Shown piece after piece: positions 35,745 through 42,806 of a stretch of DNA of 42,806 bases. This stretch comes from Candidatus Epulonipiscium sp. (GTDB taxonomy: Bacteria; Bacillota; Clostridia; Lachnospirales; Defluviitaleaceae), in assembly GCA_012518815.1 (NCBI GenBank), contig JAAYRK010000073.1, positions 1 to 42,806 of the forward strand, read 5' to 3'. The first letter of the stretch is position 1. Every line of letters starts with the position of its first letter. The notes beneath the pieces are model-generated. The model saw only the letters and a program-made list of their open reading frames with translations. It had not been told where the DNA came from and made no database searches. The translations under genes and the position numbers were made by a program.

Positions 35745-36572
35745 TTATATATCAATCTCAATTAATATAGGAGTGTGATCTTGTCTTGGACCTGAATCAA
35801 TCATTTCTGACTTTATTACTTTTTCTGCAATCCTATCACTAACTAGCCAATAATCAATTCTCCAGCCTGAATTATTAATTTTACTTGTTTTTATGCGTTG
35901 GGACCACCAAGTATAAACTCCTGGCACATCACCATATAAATGACGAAATGTATCTGTAAATCCTTTTGCTAATAAATTAGTAAAACCCTCTCGTTCTTCA
36001 TCAGTAAAACCTGCTGAACGGCGATTATTTTCAGGATATGCCAAGTCAATTTCCTTATGTGCCACGTTAAAATCTCCTGTTGCAATAACTGGCTTTTTCT
36101 TATCTAGACTTGCTAGGTATTCAGCATATTTTATATCCCAAATTTGCCGGTCTTCTAAACGGTTTAAATTTTCTCCTGCATTTGGAGTGTATACTTGAGT
36201 CAAATAAAAATTGGCAAATTCTAATGTAATTATTCTGCCTTCCCAATCCATAGTCCCGGGAGCTCCTATTTGAGGAAATGTAACTAAAGGATCTAAATTG
36301 TTTTTATACAAAAACATAGTACCAGCATATCCCTTTCGTGCTGGTTCTTTTGAGCTATTCCAAACAATTTTATAATCTTGAAACTTTTCCTCTAATTTTT
36401 CCAAGTGTTTTTTTGTAGGACCGTCACTAGGTAACTTTGTTTCTTGTAAAGCAATAACTTCAGGCTTGTATTCTAATATTTTATTTAGAACATCACGAGA
36501 TAAGTCACTACGTTGTGATGTACCTGTTAATGCTGCATTTAATGAATCAATATTCCATGAAATAGCTTTCAA
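35745..36572 (-). CDS. xth: Exodeoxyribonuclease III
   Basis: 275 residues of the exonuclease-endonuclease-phosphatase fold. Catalytic motifs are in order: SWNIDSLNA, ALQETKLP (metal Glu), QVYTPNAG, GDFNVAHKEIDL (Asp/Asn) and the final DHTPILIEI (Asp/His). It cuts at abasic sites and trims 3' blocks in base excision repair. ATG 36572 follows GGAGGTATAAC. It belongs to the ExoIII branch with the Trp-rich TWWSQR loop. Monocistronic. Confidence 0.9.
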   Translation of the reverse strand: MKAISWNIDSLNAALTGTSQRSDLSRDVLNKILEYKPEVIALQETKLPSDGPTKKHLEKLEEKFQDYKIVWNSSKEPARKGYAGTMFLYKNNLDPLVTFPQIGAPGTMDWEGRIITLEFANFYLTQVYTPNAGENLNRLEDRQIWDIKYAEYLASLDKKKPVIATGDFNVAHKEIDLAYPENNRRSAGFTDEEREGFTNLLAKGFTDTFRHLYGDVPGVYTWWSQRIKTSKINNSGWRIDYWLVSDRIAEKVIKSEMIDSGPRQDHTPILIEIDI

Positions 36573-36697
36573 TGTTATACCTCCATAGTAATTTTTCTAA
36601 TATTTTTTAGGACTTTGTCAACATATAATATAAGCTTATCTTATGAGAAAGAATTTGTAAATATTATAGCTAGATCAAAATCATATAAAAAGAAAAA

Positions 36698-36714
36698 CCC
36701 GCAACAAAAGCGGG
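36698..36714 (-). terminator. Terminator of the nrdD-nrdG operon
   Basis: CCCGC/GCGGG arms (36698-36702, 36710-36714) with a 7-base loop, followed by TTTTTC on the minus strand, 38 bases past the nrdG stop. Confidence 0.82.
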
Positions 36715-36751
36715 CATTTTCGAAAATATAGCATATCATGCAATATAATAT

Positions 36752-37264
36752 TTATTGCTCATCTAAAAATACAATTTTATTTTTAGTTCTTGTCTTTTTA
36801 AGATTAATTATTCGTTGATTTTCAGAACCTCTAAATCTTAATAGTAAATTTTTCTTATCTAATTCATATCTACCATCCACAAGGATATCTGTTTTGTTAA
36901 GGAGTTCAGCCCATCCCTTGTGTTTTGGTGAGTTTTTTATAAGATACTCATAAGTATAACCAGTATAAGTCACAATATCAAGATTTGACTTTTTTGCTTT
37001 TTGAGCAAGAACAGCAAAGGCCTCTGCTTGTTCAAAAGGATCGCCTCCGCTAAATGTAATACCATCCAGCAGAGGATTTTTTTTAGCTTCTTCAAGTATT
37101 GAATCAACGGTTACCAGTTTACCACCATCAAAAGAATGGGTTTCTGGGTTGTGACAGCCAGGGCAGTTGTGTTTGCAGCCTTGTGCAAAAACTACCATTC
37201 GTATACCCGGCCCGTCAACTATGGATTCTTTTATTAGTCCTGCTATTCTTATATAAGTATCCAT
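36752..37264 (-). CDS. nrdG: Anaerobic ribonucleotide reductase activating protein NrdG
   Basis: 170 residues with the radical SAM motif CKHNCPGCHN (about 30-39), DGPGIRMVVFAQG before it and the SAM-binding FSGGDPFEQ near 72. It uses SAM and a 4Fe-4S cluster to place the glycyl radical on NrdD. It starts 50 bases after nrdD and shares its riboswitch and terminator. Length and motifs are typical. Confidence 0.92.
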   Translation of the reverse strand: MDTYIRIAGLIKESIVDGPGIRMVVFAQGCKHNCPGCHNPETHSFDGGKLVTVDSILEEAKKNPLLDGITFSGGDPFEQAEAFAVLAQKAKKSNLDIVTYTGYTYEYLIKNSPKHKGWAELLNKTDILVDGRYELDKKNLLLRFRGSENQRIINLKKTRTKNKIVFLDEQ

Positions 37265-37314
37265 TTAATCACCACATTATTAATAAGTATAAAAAGAAAT
37301 ATATTAGCCTTTTA

Positions 37315-39627
37315 TTAAATATGTTTTATTCTGTCTTGTTCTTCAGCCCTTTTTGCATCATTAAATCTTTCCACAGATCCTACAAGGTATCCTGTGATAC
37401 GTCTTATTCTTTCAAACTTAATATCTCCTTCTTCTCGACCACAAGAAGGACATGTATTGCCGATAATTCCAGTAAATCCACATACAGGGTCTCTGTCTAC
37501 GGGATGATTGATTGAACCATATCCTATTCCTGCTTCTTTCATAGCTCTTATTATTTTTTCAAAGGCTTTAAGATTTTGTGTTGGATCCCCGTCCATTTCA
37601 ACATAGGTTATATGTCCTGCATTAGTCAGTTCATGATAAGGAGCTTCAATCCTTATCTTATCAAAAGCACTAATTTCATAATATACAGGAATATGAAAGC
37701 TGTTTGTATAATATTCCCTATCAGTAATACCTTCAATAGAGCCAAATATATCCCTATCCATTTTTACAAATCTTCCTGATAAACCTTCTGCAGGAGTTGC
37801 AATAAGGGTAAAATTCATTTTGTATTTTTTGCTAGTCTCATCCATACGATTACGCATATGTTCTACAATTTTAAGACCTAGCTTTTGTGCTTCTTCAGAT
37901 TCGCCATGGTGTTTGCCAGTTAAAGCCTTTAAGCACTCTGCCAATCCGATAAAACCCATTGTTAGAGTTCCGTGTTTTAATACCTCTCTAACTTCATCTT
38001 CCCAATCAAGCTTATCAGAATCAAGCCATACCCCCTGCCCCATAAGGAAAGGATAGTTTTTAACCTTTTTTCTGGCTTGTATTTCAAATCTTTCTAAAAG
38101 CTGATCAATTACTAAATCTATTTTTTTATCTAGTTCATCAAAAAAGCAATTTATATCTTTATTACTCTTTAAGGCAATCCGCGGTAAATTTACAGATGTA
38201 AAGCTTAAGTTTCCTCTGCCATTTATTATTTCATTTGAAGGATCGTAGACATTTCCTATTACCCTTGTTCTACAGCCCATATAGGCAATCTCTGTTTCAG
38301 GATGCCCTTCTTTATAATATCTAAGGTTAAAAGGAGCGTCCAAAAAAGAAAAGTTAGGAAACAATCTTTTAGCACTTACCTTGCAAGCAAGCTTGAACAA
38401 ATCATAGTTTGGATCTTCAGAATTATAGTTTATTCCTTCTTTTACTTTAAAAATATGTACAGGGAATATGGGAGTTTCCCCATTACCAAGGCCTGCTTCC
38501 GTAGCTAAAAGAATATTTTTAATAACTAGTCTGCCCTCAGGTGAAGTATCTGTACCATAATTAATTGAACTAAAAGGTACTTGAGCACCAGCCCTGCTGT
38601 GCATAGTATTTAGATTGTGAATAAAAGCTTCCATTGCCTGATAAGTATGTCTGTCAATTTCAAGCTGTGTCTTATTAACTGTGAAGTCTTGAGCTTTACG
38701 GATAATATCTGCATCATTTATAAATTCTAAAAGATAATTTTGCTCAAGCTCTAAATATTTTTCATTTGGAGCTAACGTTGGTTTAAGTTTAGTTTCATCA
38801 AAAATTCTTTGAGAAATATTATTTACTATATTTTGTGTATCTTCAATACCTGTTAACAATTCCAATGATTTTGCCAAATTTTGCTTGTAAAGTCTAGTAT
38901 AAGTTTTTGCAACACCCAAAGCCATTCCATAATCAAAATTGGGTATACTTTGTCCTCCATGTTGGTCGTTTTGATTGGACTGAATAGCTATACATGCCAG
39001 TGCTGAATAGCTATGAATATCATTGGGTTCTCTTAAATGTCCATGTCCTGTACTAAAGCCATTTTTAAAAAGCTTAACTATATCAATTTGACAACATGTA
39101 GTTGTAAGGGTAAGAAAATCTAAATCATGTATATGAATATCGCCGTCTTTATGAGCTTTTGCATGTTCTGGCTTTAATATGTACATTTCACAAAATTGCT
39201 TTGCTCCTTCAGAACCATATTTAAGCATGGTTCCCATAGCTGTATCTCCATCAATATTTGCATTTTCCCTTTTTAAATCATTATCCTTGGATTCTTTAAA
39301 AGTTAATTCTTCATAAATCTTCATTAAACGGGTATTCATTTCTCTAACCCGGGTACGTTCTGCTCGATAAAGAATATATTCCTTAGCTGTCTTTGCGTGT
39401 CCTTCTTCAATCAATACTCTTTCAACAATATCTTGAATATCTTCAACGCCTGGAACTGTCCTGTCTGAATCTTTATGCAGCTCCTTTACTACCTTTTCTG
39501 CCAAAAGCATAGCTGTATTATAATCTTCTTGTCCTGCAGCTCTTGTTGCTTTAAATATGGCATTGATTATCTTTTCAATGTTAAAAGGTACTTCTCTCCC
39601 ATCTCTTTTTCTAATTTTTGTAACCAT
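37315..39627 (-). CDS. nrdD: Anaerobic (class III) ribonucleoside-triphosphate reductase NrdD
   Basis: 770 residues. An ATP-cone (about 3-92, VTKIRKRDGREVPFNIEKII) precedes the reductase domain with HIHDLDFLTLTTTCCQIDI and MHSRAGAQVPFSSINYG. Near the end are the zinc cysteines (DPVCGFTG, NTCPSCGRE) and the glycyl radical loop RRITGYLVG. It reduces ribonucleotides to deoxyribonucleotides without oxygen. ATG 39627 follows AAAGGGGTAAATTCTA. The leader holds a cobalamin riboswitch and a terminator. Confidence 0.93.
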   Translation of the reverse strand: MVTKIRKRDGREVPFNIEKIINAIFKATRAAGQEDYNTAMLLAEKVVKELHKDSDRTVPGVEDIQDIVERVLIEEGHAKTAKEYILYRAERTRVREMNTRLMKIYEELTFKESKDNDLKRENANIDGDTAMGTMLKYGSEGAKQFCEMYILKPEHAKAHKDGDIHIHDLDFLTLTTTCCQIDIVKLFKNGFSTGHGHLREPNDIHSYSALACIAIQSNQNDQHGGQSIPNFDYGMALGVAKTYTRLYKQNLAKSLELLTGIEDTQNIVNNISQRIFDETKLKPTLAPNEKYLELEQNYLLEFINDADIIRKAQDFTVNKTQLEIDRHTYQAMEAFIHNLNTMHSRAGAQVPFSSINYGTDTSPEGRLVIKNILLATEAGLGNGETPIFPVHIFKVKEGINYNSEDPNYDLFKLACKVSAKRLFPNFSFLDAPFNLRYYKEGHPETEIAYMGCRTRVIGNVYDPSNEIINGRGNLSFTSVNLPRIALKSNKDINCFFDELDKKIDLVIDQLLERFEIQARKKVKNYPFLMGQGVWLDSDKLDWEDEVREVLKHGTLTMGFIGLAECLKALTGKHHGESEEAQKLGLKIVEHMRNRMDETSKKYKMNFTLIATPAEGLSGRFVKMDRDIFGSIEGITDREYYTNSFHIPVYYEISAFDKIRIEAPYHELTNAGHITYVEMDGDPTQNLKAFEKIIRAMKEAGIGYGSINHPVDRDPVCGFTGIIGNTCPSCGREEGDIKFERIRRITGYLVGSVERFNDAKRAEEQDRIKHI

Positions 39628-39680
39628 TAGAATTTACCCCTTTTTAGACTAATTTTTTTCATATGTTTGCTAATATATAA

Positions 39681-39706
39681 AACCTCTCGACAAAAGTCAA
39701 GAGGTT
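39681..39706 (-). terminator. Riboswitch-controlled terminator in the nrdD leader
   Basis: 11-base arms (39681-39691, 39696-39706) with a TTTT loop and one G-T pair, then TTATAT on the minus strand. It stands between the cobalamin aptamer and the nrdD start, where the expression platform is expected. Confidence 0.8.
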
Positions 39707-39779
39707 GCTGCAAATAAAAACAGTAAACTTGCAATGCAAAATCTACCACCTCTCTATCCTCGTAGAAAATATGATGCAT

Positions 39780-39940
39780 ATTACAGGCAGGTCTTCTGAC
39801 TTAGGTTCAACGACATTTCATTCCTTCCCGGAATTTATCCAGTGGATATGTATGAAATATCTCCCCATTACAGCGGCGGGACCGTTCAGGAATTTCACCT
39901 GATTCCCTTTTAAACTGTCGTAGACAGTCACCTGCAATAA
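39780..39940 (-). promoter_or_regulatory. Cobalamin (B12) riboswitch of nrdDG
   Basis: On the minus strand the conserved pieces of the aptamer come in order: GCAGGTGACTG near the 5' end, GGGAATCAGGTGAAATTCC, then GAACGGTCCCGCCGCTGTAAT (the B12-box region, 39873-39896) and AAGTCAGAAGACCTGCC near the 3' end. With the downstream terminator this should switch off nrdDG when adenosylcobalamin is plentiful, as a cobalamin-dependent class II reductase would then do the work. Confidence 0.9.
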
Positions 39941-40061
39941 CAATATTTAGTTGGCTTTATGATATCATGTACAATATATAGTGTCAATAATAAACAAAAC
40001 AATCCAATAATCTTTAAATATTTTTATAAAAAATATCTGCTAATTTTTATCAATAATTAAC

Positions 40062-40100
40062 AAAAAACTAAGGTGTAAATAATTCTAATCCTTAGTTTTT
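40062..40100. terminator. Bidirectional hairpin after the ABC operon
   Basis: AAAAACTAAGG/CCTTAGTTTTT arms (about 40063-40073, 40090-40100) with A and T runs on both sides, some 180 bases past the permease stop. The stretch 40101-40283 shows nothing else. Confidence 0.7.
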
Positions 40101-40283
40101 ATTTTTATAAATATTCTTTATAAGTAATTTCTAATATCTTTTGTTGCAATAACTAAATTTATAATACACTTACCTCTTTCATCTTTATTTTTGCTAAAGA
40201 TTGTCATGAAAGATATACATTAAGTAATAGCTTAAATTTGTTTAGAGTGTCTAACTACTAATAACAAATTTTAATATTTAATA

Positions 40284-41027
40284 CTATTCCCATTTAAAAT
40301 ATCTAACAGCAATCCCCGTACAGATTAATGTTATCATTCCCATAACAACAACAGATAGAAAAATGTTATCTAAAGGTAAACCGAGAAAAGCTGCTTTCAT
40401 TAACTGAATCCCTTGTGTTATCGGAAATAACCTTACAATTTTTTGTACACCTACAGGCATCAATTCATAAGGAAAGGTTGTCCCTGAAAACACTAACATC
40501 GGAAAATATAAAAAAGAAGCATAAATACTTGCCGTTTTTGAATTTTTTGCAAGACCTCCTACCATCATTCCAACGCTAAAAGTAGATATCATGGTAAGAA
40601 TCCAGCTAGCTAAAAATCCTAACCAAGATCCCTGCACAGATAGTTTCCAAAACAATTTAGACGTAATAAATAAACTTATCATCGATAAAAAGCAATATAA
40701 GATGTAAATGGTTAACTCTACAGTTAGAAGCTTAATAGGACTAACAGGAGTAACTTGAAAACGTTTTAAAATTTTTCGCTCACGATATTCAGCCACTAAA
40801 ATAGGTAAGCCCATCAGGCCGCCAGCACAGATTGAAATAGTACAGAGTGCACCAAAAGATAATTCCATAAATGTGTATCCTGCTCCCTCAAAAGCAGGAT
40901 TTGTTCCATTTAACATTCCAATAATCAACTGAACAATCACTGGCATGATAATAGCAAAAATCACCATATTCATGTTTCTAATGTTAAGCTTTAATTCATT
41001 TTTAAATAGTATTAAAAAAGACCTCAT
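40284..41027 (-). CDS. ABC-2 type permease
   Basis: 247 residues from ATG 41027, nine bases after AGGAGG; ATG 41033 is closer (three bases) and a second choice. Six membrane segments are seen, with the first at about 15-33, and the ABC-2 loop LVAEYRERKILKRFQVTPVS near 82-101. FSGTTFPYELMPVGVQKIVRLFPITQGIQ is typical of DrrB-like drug exporters (listed as separate short parts: FSGTTFPYELMP, then RLFPITQGIQ). Its 5' end overlaps the ATPase gene by 26 bases. Substrate unknown; probably drugs. Confidence 0.85.
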   Translation of the reverse strand: MRSFLILFKNELKLNIRNMNMVIFAIIMPVIVQLIIGMLNGTNPAFEGAGYTFMELSFGALCTISICAGGLMGLPILVAEYRERKILKRFQVTPVSPIKLLTVELTIYILYCFLSMISLFITSKLFWKLSVQGSWLGFLASWILTMISTFSVGMMVGGLAKNSKTASIYASFLYFPMLVFSGTTFPYELMPVGVQKIVRLFPITQGIQLMKAAFLGLPLDNIFLSVVVMGMITLICTGIAVRYFKWE

Positions 41028-41748
41028 TGGCATTAGCCTCCTCTCCAGCAAGCATTAAATACGCATCTTCAAATTTTTCACAATCTGTTAGCTTCTTAGC
41101 TTCTTCAACTGTCCCATAAAAAACAGTCTTACCTTTTTTAAGAATACAGATTTCATCACAGAGTGCTTCAACTTCATCCATGAAATGAGAAGTTAAAAAT
41201 ATTGTAATACCTGTCTTCTTTAAATCCATAAGTATTTTCCAAACAACCCGGCGTGCTTTTACGTCAAGGCCAGTAGTCAATTCATCCAGAAACACTAATT
41301 CAGGATTGGGAATTAATGCAAGAACAATAAAAAGTCTTTGACGTTCACCACCAGAAAGACTTTTTACTGCATTGTTAATCTTGTTTCCTATGCCAAATTT
41401 AGTGCAAAGTTCTCTCCAATCTGCAGGACTTTTATAAAGGCAGGCAATTTCTTCACATAATTCCGAAACCTTAATCTCTAATTGATAATGACTCTCTTGA
41501 AACTGAACACCAACATTTTCAAAAAGCCTACGCCTGTCCTTTCGTGGATTATAACCGAGAACAGAAATAAAACCAGTATCACCCTTTCTTGTCCCCAAAA
41601 TACATTCAATTGTAGTACTTTTACCTGCTCCATTTGCACCTAACAAGCCGTAAACCGTACCACGTTTTACTGATAAGTTGATATTATCCACTGCAAGCAA
41701 ATTACCATAGGATTTTGACATGTGTTCAACTTTTATTACTTCTTGCAT
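41002..41748 (-). CDS. ABC-2 exporter ATPase
   Basis: 248 residues: Walker A GANGAGKST (about 36), Q-loop VQFQESHY, signature LSGGERQRL, Walker B PELVFLDELTTGLD and switch His in LTSHFMDEVE. It is a DrrA/CcmA-type export ATPase. ATG 41748 follows AAGGAGGCAATG-type spacing (GGAGGCAAT before ATATG). It is co-transcribed with the permease and lies behind a MerR-type promoter next to a MerR gene, which points to an inducible drug efflux operon. Confidence 0.88.
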   Translation of the reverse strand: MQEVIKVEHMSKSYGNLLAVDNINLSVKRGTVYGLLGANGAGKSTTIECILGTRKGDTGFISVLGYNPRKDRRRLFENVGVQFQESHYQLEIKVSELCEEIACLYKSPADWRELCTKFGIGNKINNAVKSLSGGERQRLFIVLALIPNPELVFLDELTTGLDVKARRVVWKILMDLKKTGITIFLTSHFMDEVEALCDEICILKKGKTVFYGTVEEAKKLTDCEKFEDAYLMLAGEEANANEVFFNTI

Positions 41749-41777
41749 ATCATTGCCTCCTTGCTTTTTTTAGAAAA

Positions 41778-41809
41778 ATAATACCACCAATCAAAAGATT
41801 GGTGGGCAA
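41778..41809 (-). promoter_or_regulatory. MerR-type promoter of the ABC exporter
   Basis: On the minus strand TTGCCC (41804-41809), a 20-base spacer and TATTAT (41778-41783). The spacer is filled by a perfect palindrome, CCACCAATC and GATTGGTGG around four T (41784-41805). A long spacer with a centred palindrome is the layout of MerR-activated promoters. Without a long T run, a terminator role is less likely but possible. Confidence 0.7.
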
Positions 41810-41818
41810 ATGGAGACT

Positions 41819-42577
41819 TTATTTAAACAACATTTTCATTTTATATAATAATTTAATCATTTTATGTGCATTTCTTTCAGAAGCATTTATTGATGCAATT
41901 AATCTGTCACAAGCAGAAATAATATCTTCATTGGATTCTGGTGTGTTTAAAGCTTCTAGTATATCAGTATCAGGATTTTGAGACAACTTGGTTAACATAC
42001 GCAAAATTGCTCCAAGAGAGTAATTAGCACATCTTAAAGCTCTGATAATTTTTAGTCTTTTAATATCATTATTTGTATAAACCCTGTAGCCATTTTCTTT
42101 TCTCTTAATTTGTATTAATCCATTCATTTCCCAATTTCGTAATGTATCCATTGAAATATTTAAGTAGTCAGATACTTCCTTTCGTTTCATAGACACTATA
42201 TTATTATCATCATCACCGGCTAAAATATTTTGAACAATTTTGATTGCTTCTTCTGCATTATAACGTTCTTGTTGTAATTGTTCTATATACTCTTCTGTAA
42301 TTATAATAGCCTGATCAATGTCTCCCTTAGTAGTAGTTTGAACAACTTTAATAATTTTCTTTTTTAAGCCATTTTGTAGTATTTCTGTTTGAAACGCATA
42401 ACGAGCCAATTTGATTTGCATAACATGTAAATCAGTAAAAATTCTATAACCATTCTTTTGTCTTTCTGGTTTAGAAATCATTCCCCATTCTTCATATAAA
42501 CGCACAGTATTGGGATGTATGCCAGCAATTGCCGCTATTTGAGAAGTTTTATATGTATTCATCTTTATAACCTCCAT
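41819..42577 (-). CDS. MerR-family regulator with two MerR domains
   Basis: 252 residues with two DNA-binding MerR units: YKTSQIAAIAGIHPNTVRLY with WGMISKPERQKNGYRIFT (about 8-48), and MKRKEVSDYLNISMDTLRNW with NGLIQIKRKENGYRVYTNND (about 130-172). Helical stretches follow each. There is no separate ligand domain, so sensing may sit in the linker or the helices. Two starts are plausible: ATG 42577 (GGAGGATATGA before it) and ATG 42562 (GGAGGTTATAAAG). It adjoins the ABC exporter on the same strand and very likely controls it. Confidence 0.85.
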   Translation of the reverse strand: MEVIKMNTYKTSQIAAIAGIHPNTVRLYEEWGMISKPERQKNGYRIFTDLHVMQIKLARYAFQTEILQNGLKKKIIKVVQTTTKGDIDQAIIITEEYIEQLQQERYNAEEAIKIVQNILAGDDDNNIVSMKRKEVSDYLNISMDTLRNWEMNGLIQIKRKENGYRVYTNNDIKRLKIIRALRCANYSLGAILRMLTKLSQNPDTDILEALNTPESNEDIISACDRLIASINASERNAHKMIKLLYKMKMLFK

Positions 42578-42806
42578 TCATATCCTCCTTAACTTTAGCC
42601 TAACATATTTTAAAAGTCTGGTGTGCAAATGGAGGGTTTGATGAATTGCTCAGAGGATTATTTTCTGTAAAAAATATCTGTTTTATTTATTAAAATTAGT
42701 ACATATTAATCATGCAAATGACATGAGTTTTAAATATGTATAATTAATGCTTTTTCTTATCCAAATTTTCTTTTGCAAAACATCTTATTTTTTGGGCATA
42801 CCTGAC
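42578..42806. other. Upstream flank of the merR-type gene
   Basis: Holds a near copy (42612-42634) of the sequence at 41793-41815, 20 of 23 bases equal, a candidate second operator. Nothing coding is visible up to the window edge. Confidence 0.5.

Noticed and set aside
41784-41805. Simple terminator of the merR-type gene
   Set aside because: The hairpin exactly fills the 20-base gap between TTGCCC and TATTAT and has no long T run, so an operator reading explains more; a dual role is not excluded.

Overview
The window is AT-rich, with strong AGGAGG-type ribosome binding sites, an oxygen-sensitive class III ribonucleotide reductase, a SigV/RsiV pair, a BlaI/BlaR1-type pair and DUF3892, DUF2935 and DUF6485 proteins. 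This points to an anaerobic low-GC Firmicute of the class Clostridia. I cannot name the genus. Nearly all genes lie on the minus strand, and no tRNA, rRNA, CRISPR array, insertion sequence or phage module was seen.

Layout. 1-11.5 kb: a MATE exporter (cut by the left edge), a SanA/YdcF-like protein, three small or uncharacterised plus-strand genes, an ECF sigma/anti-sigma pair with its own ECF-type promoter, a secreted protein with a repetitive acidic tail, a D-lactate dehydrogenase-like enzyme, a DUF4127 protein, a METTL7-like methyltransferase behind an ArsR-type palindrome, and a VOC protein. 11.5-14.8 kb: a BlaI repressor and a very large BlaR1-type sensor, behind a promoter that carries two BlaI-type dyads.

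14.9-25.7 kb is the centrepiece, a sulfur island. A NifD-like, NifK-like, NifX-like, NifB-like and NifH-like operon sits beside a metNIQ-mccB-mccA operon (methionine import plus reverse transsulfuration) and a cysteine-free CymR-like Rrf2 regulator. A near-identical 17-bp box precedes the nif-like operon, the met operon and the regulator gene. A related palindrome covers the -10 of a consensus promoter in front of metN. A decayed N-terminal piece of metY (O-acetylhomoserine sulfhydrylase) lies inside the nif-like operon. All six P-cluster cysteines and the cofactor cysteine are kept, but the residues matching the nitrogenase Gln191 and His195 are not, and there is no NifE/NifN. My reading is a nitrogenase-like reductase of sulfur metabolism, best matched by the methylthio-alkane reductase (Mar) idea: methanethiol released from organic sulfur compounds enters methionine, and methionine is turned into cysteine by MccA/MccB. 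The substrate is an inference.

25.7-34 kb is a region of decay: a frameshifted acetyltransferase, a Sel1-repeat gene with two in-frame stops, a small interrupted ORF between two ArsA-family ATPase genes, an ArsA gene with a lost start and a frameshift, and a flavodoxin-like remnant. Intact genes here are an EAL phosphodiesterase, two small membrane proteins, one ArsA ATPase and a MarR regulator. 34-42.8 kb: an XRE regulator with membrane segments, a YgiD-like dioxygenase, exonuclease III, nrdD-nrdG under a cobalamin riboswitch with a terminator, and an ABC-2 exporter whose promoter has a palindrome filling a 20-bp spacer, next to a double-MerR regulator.
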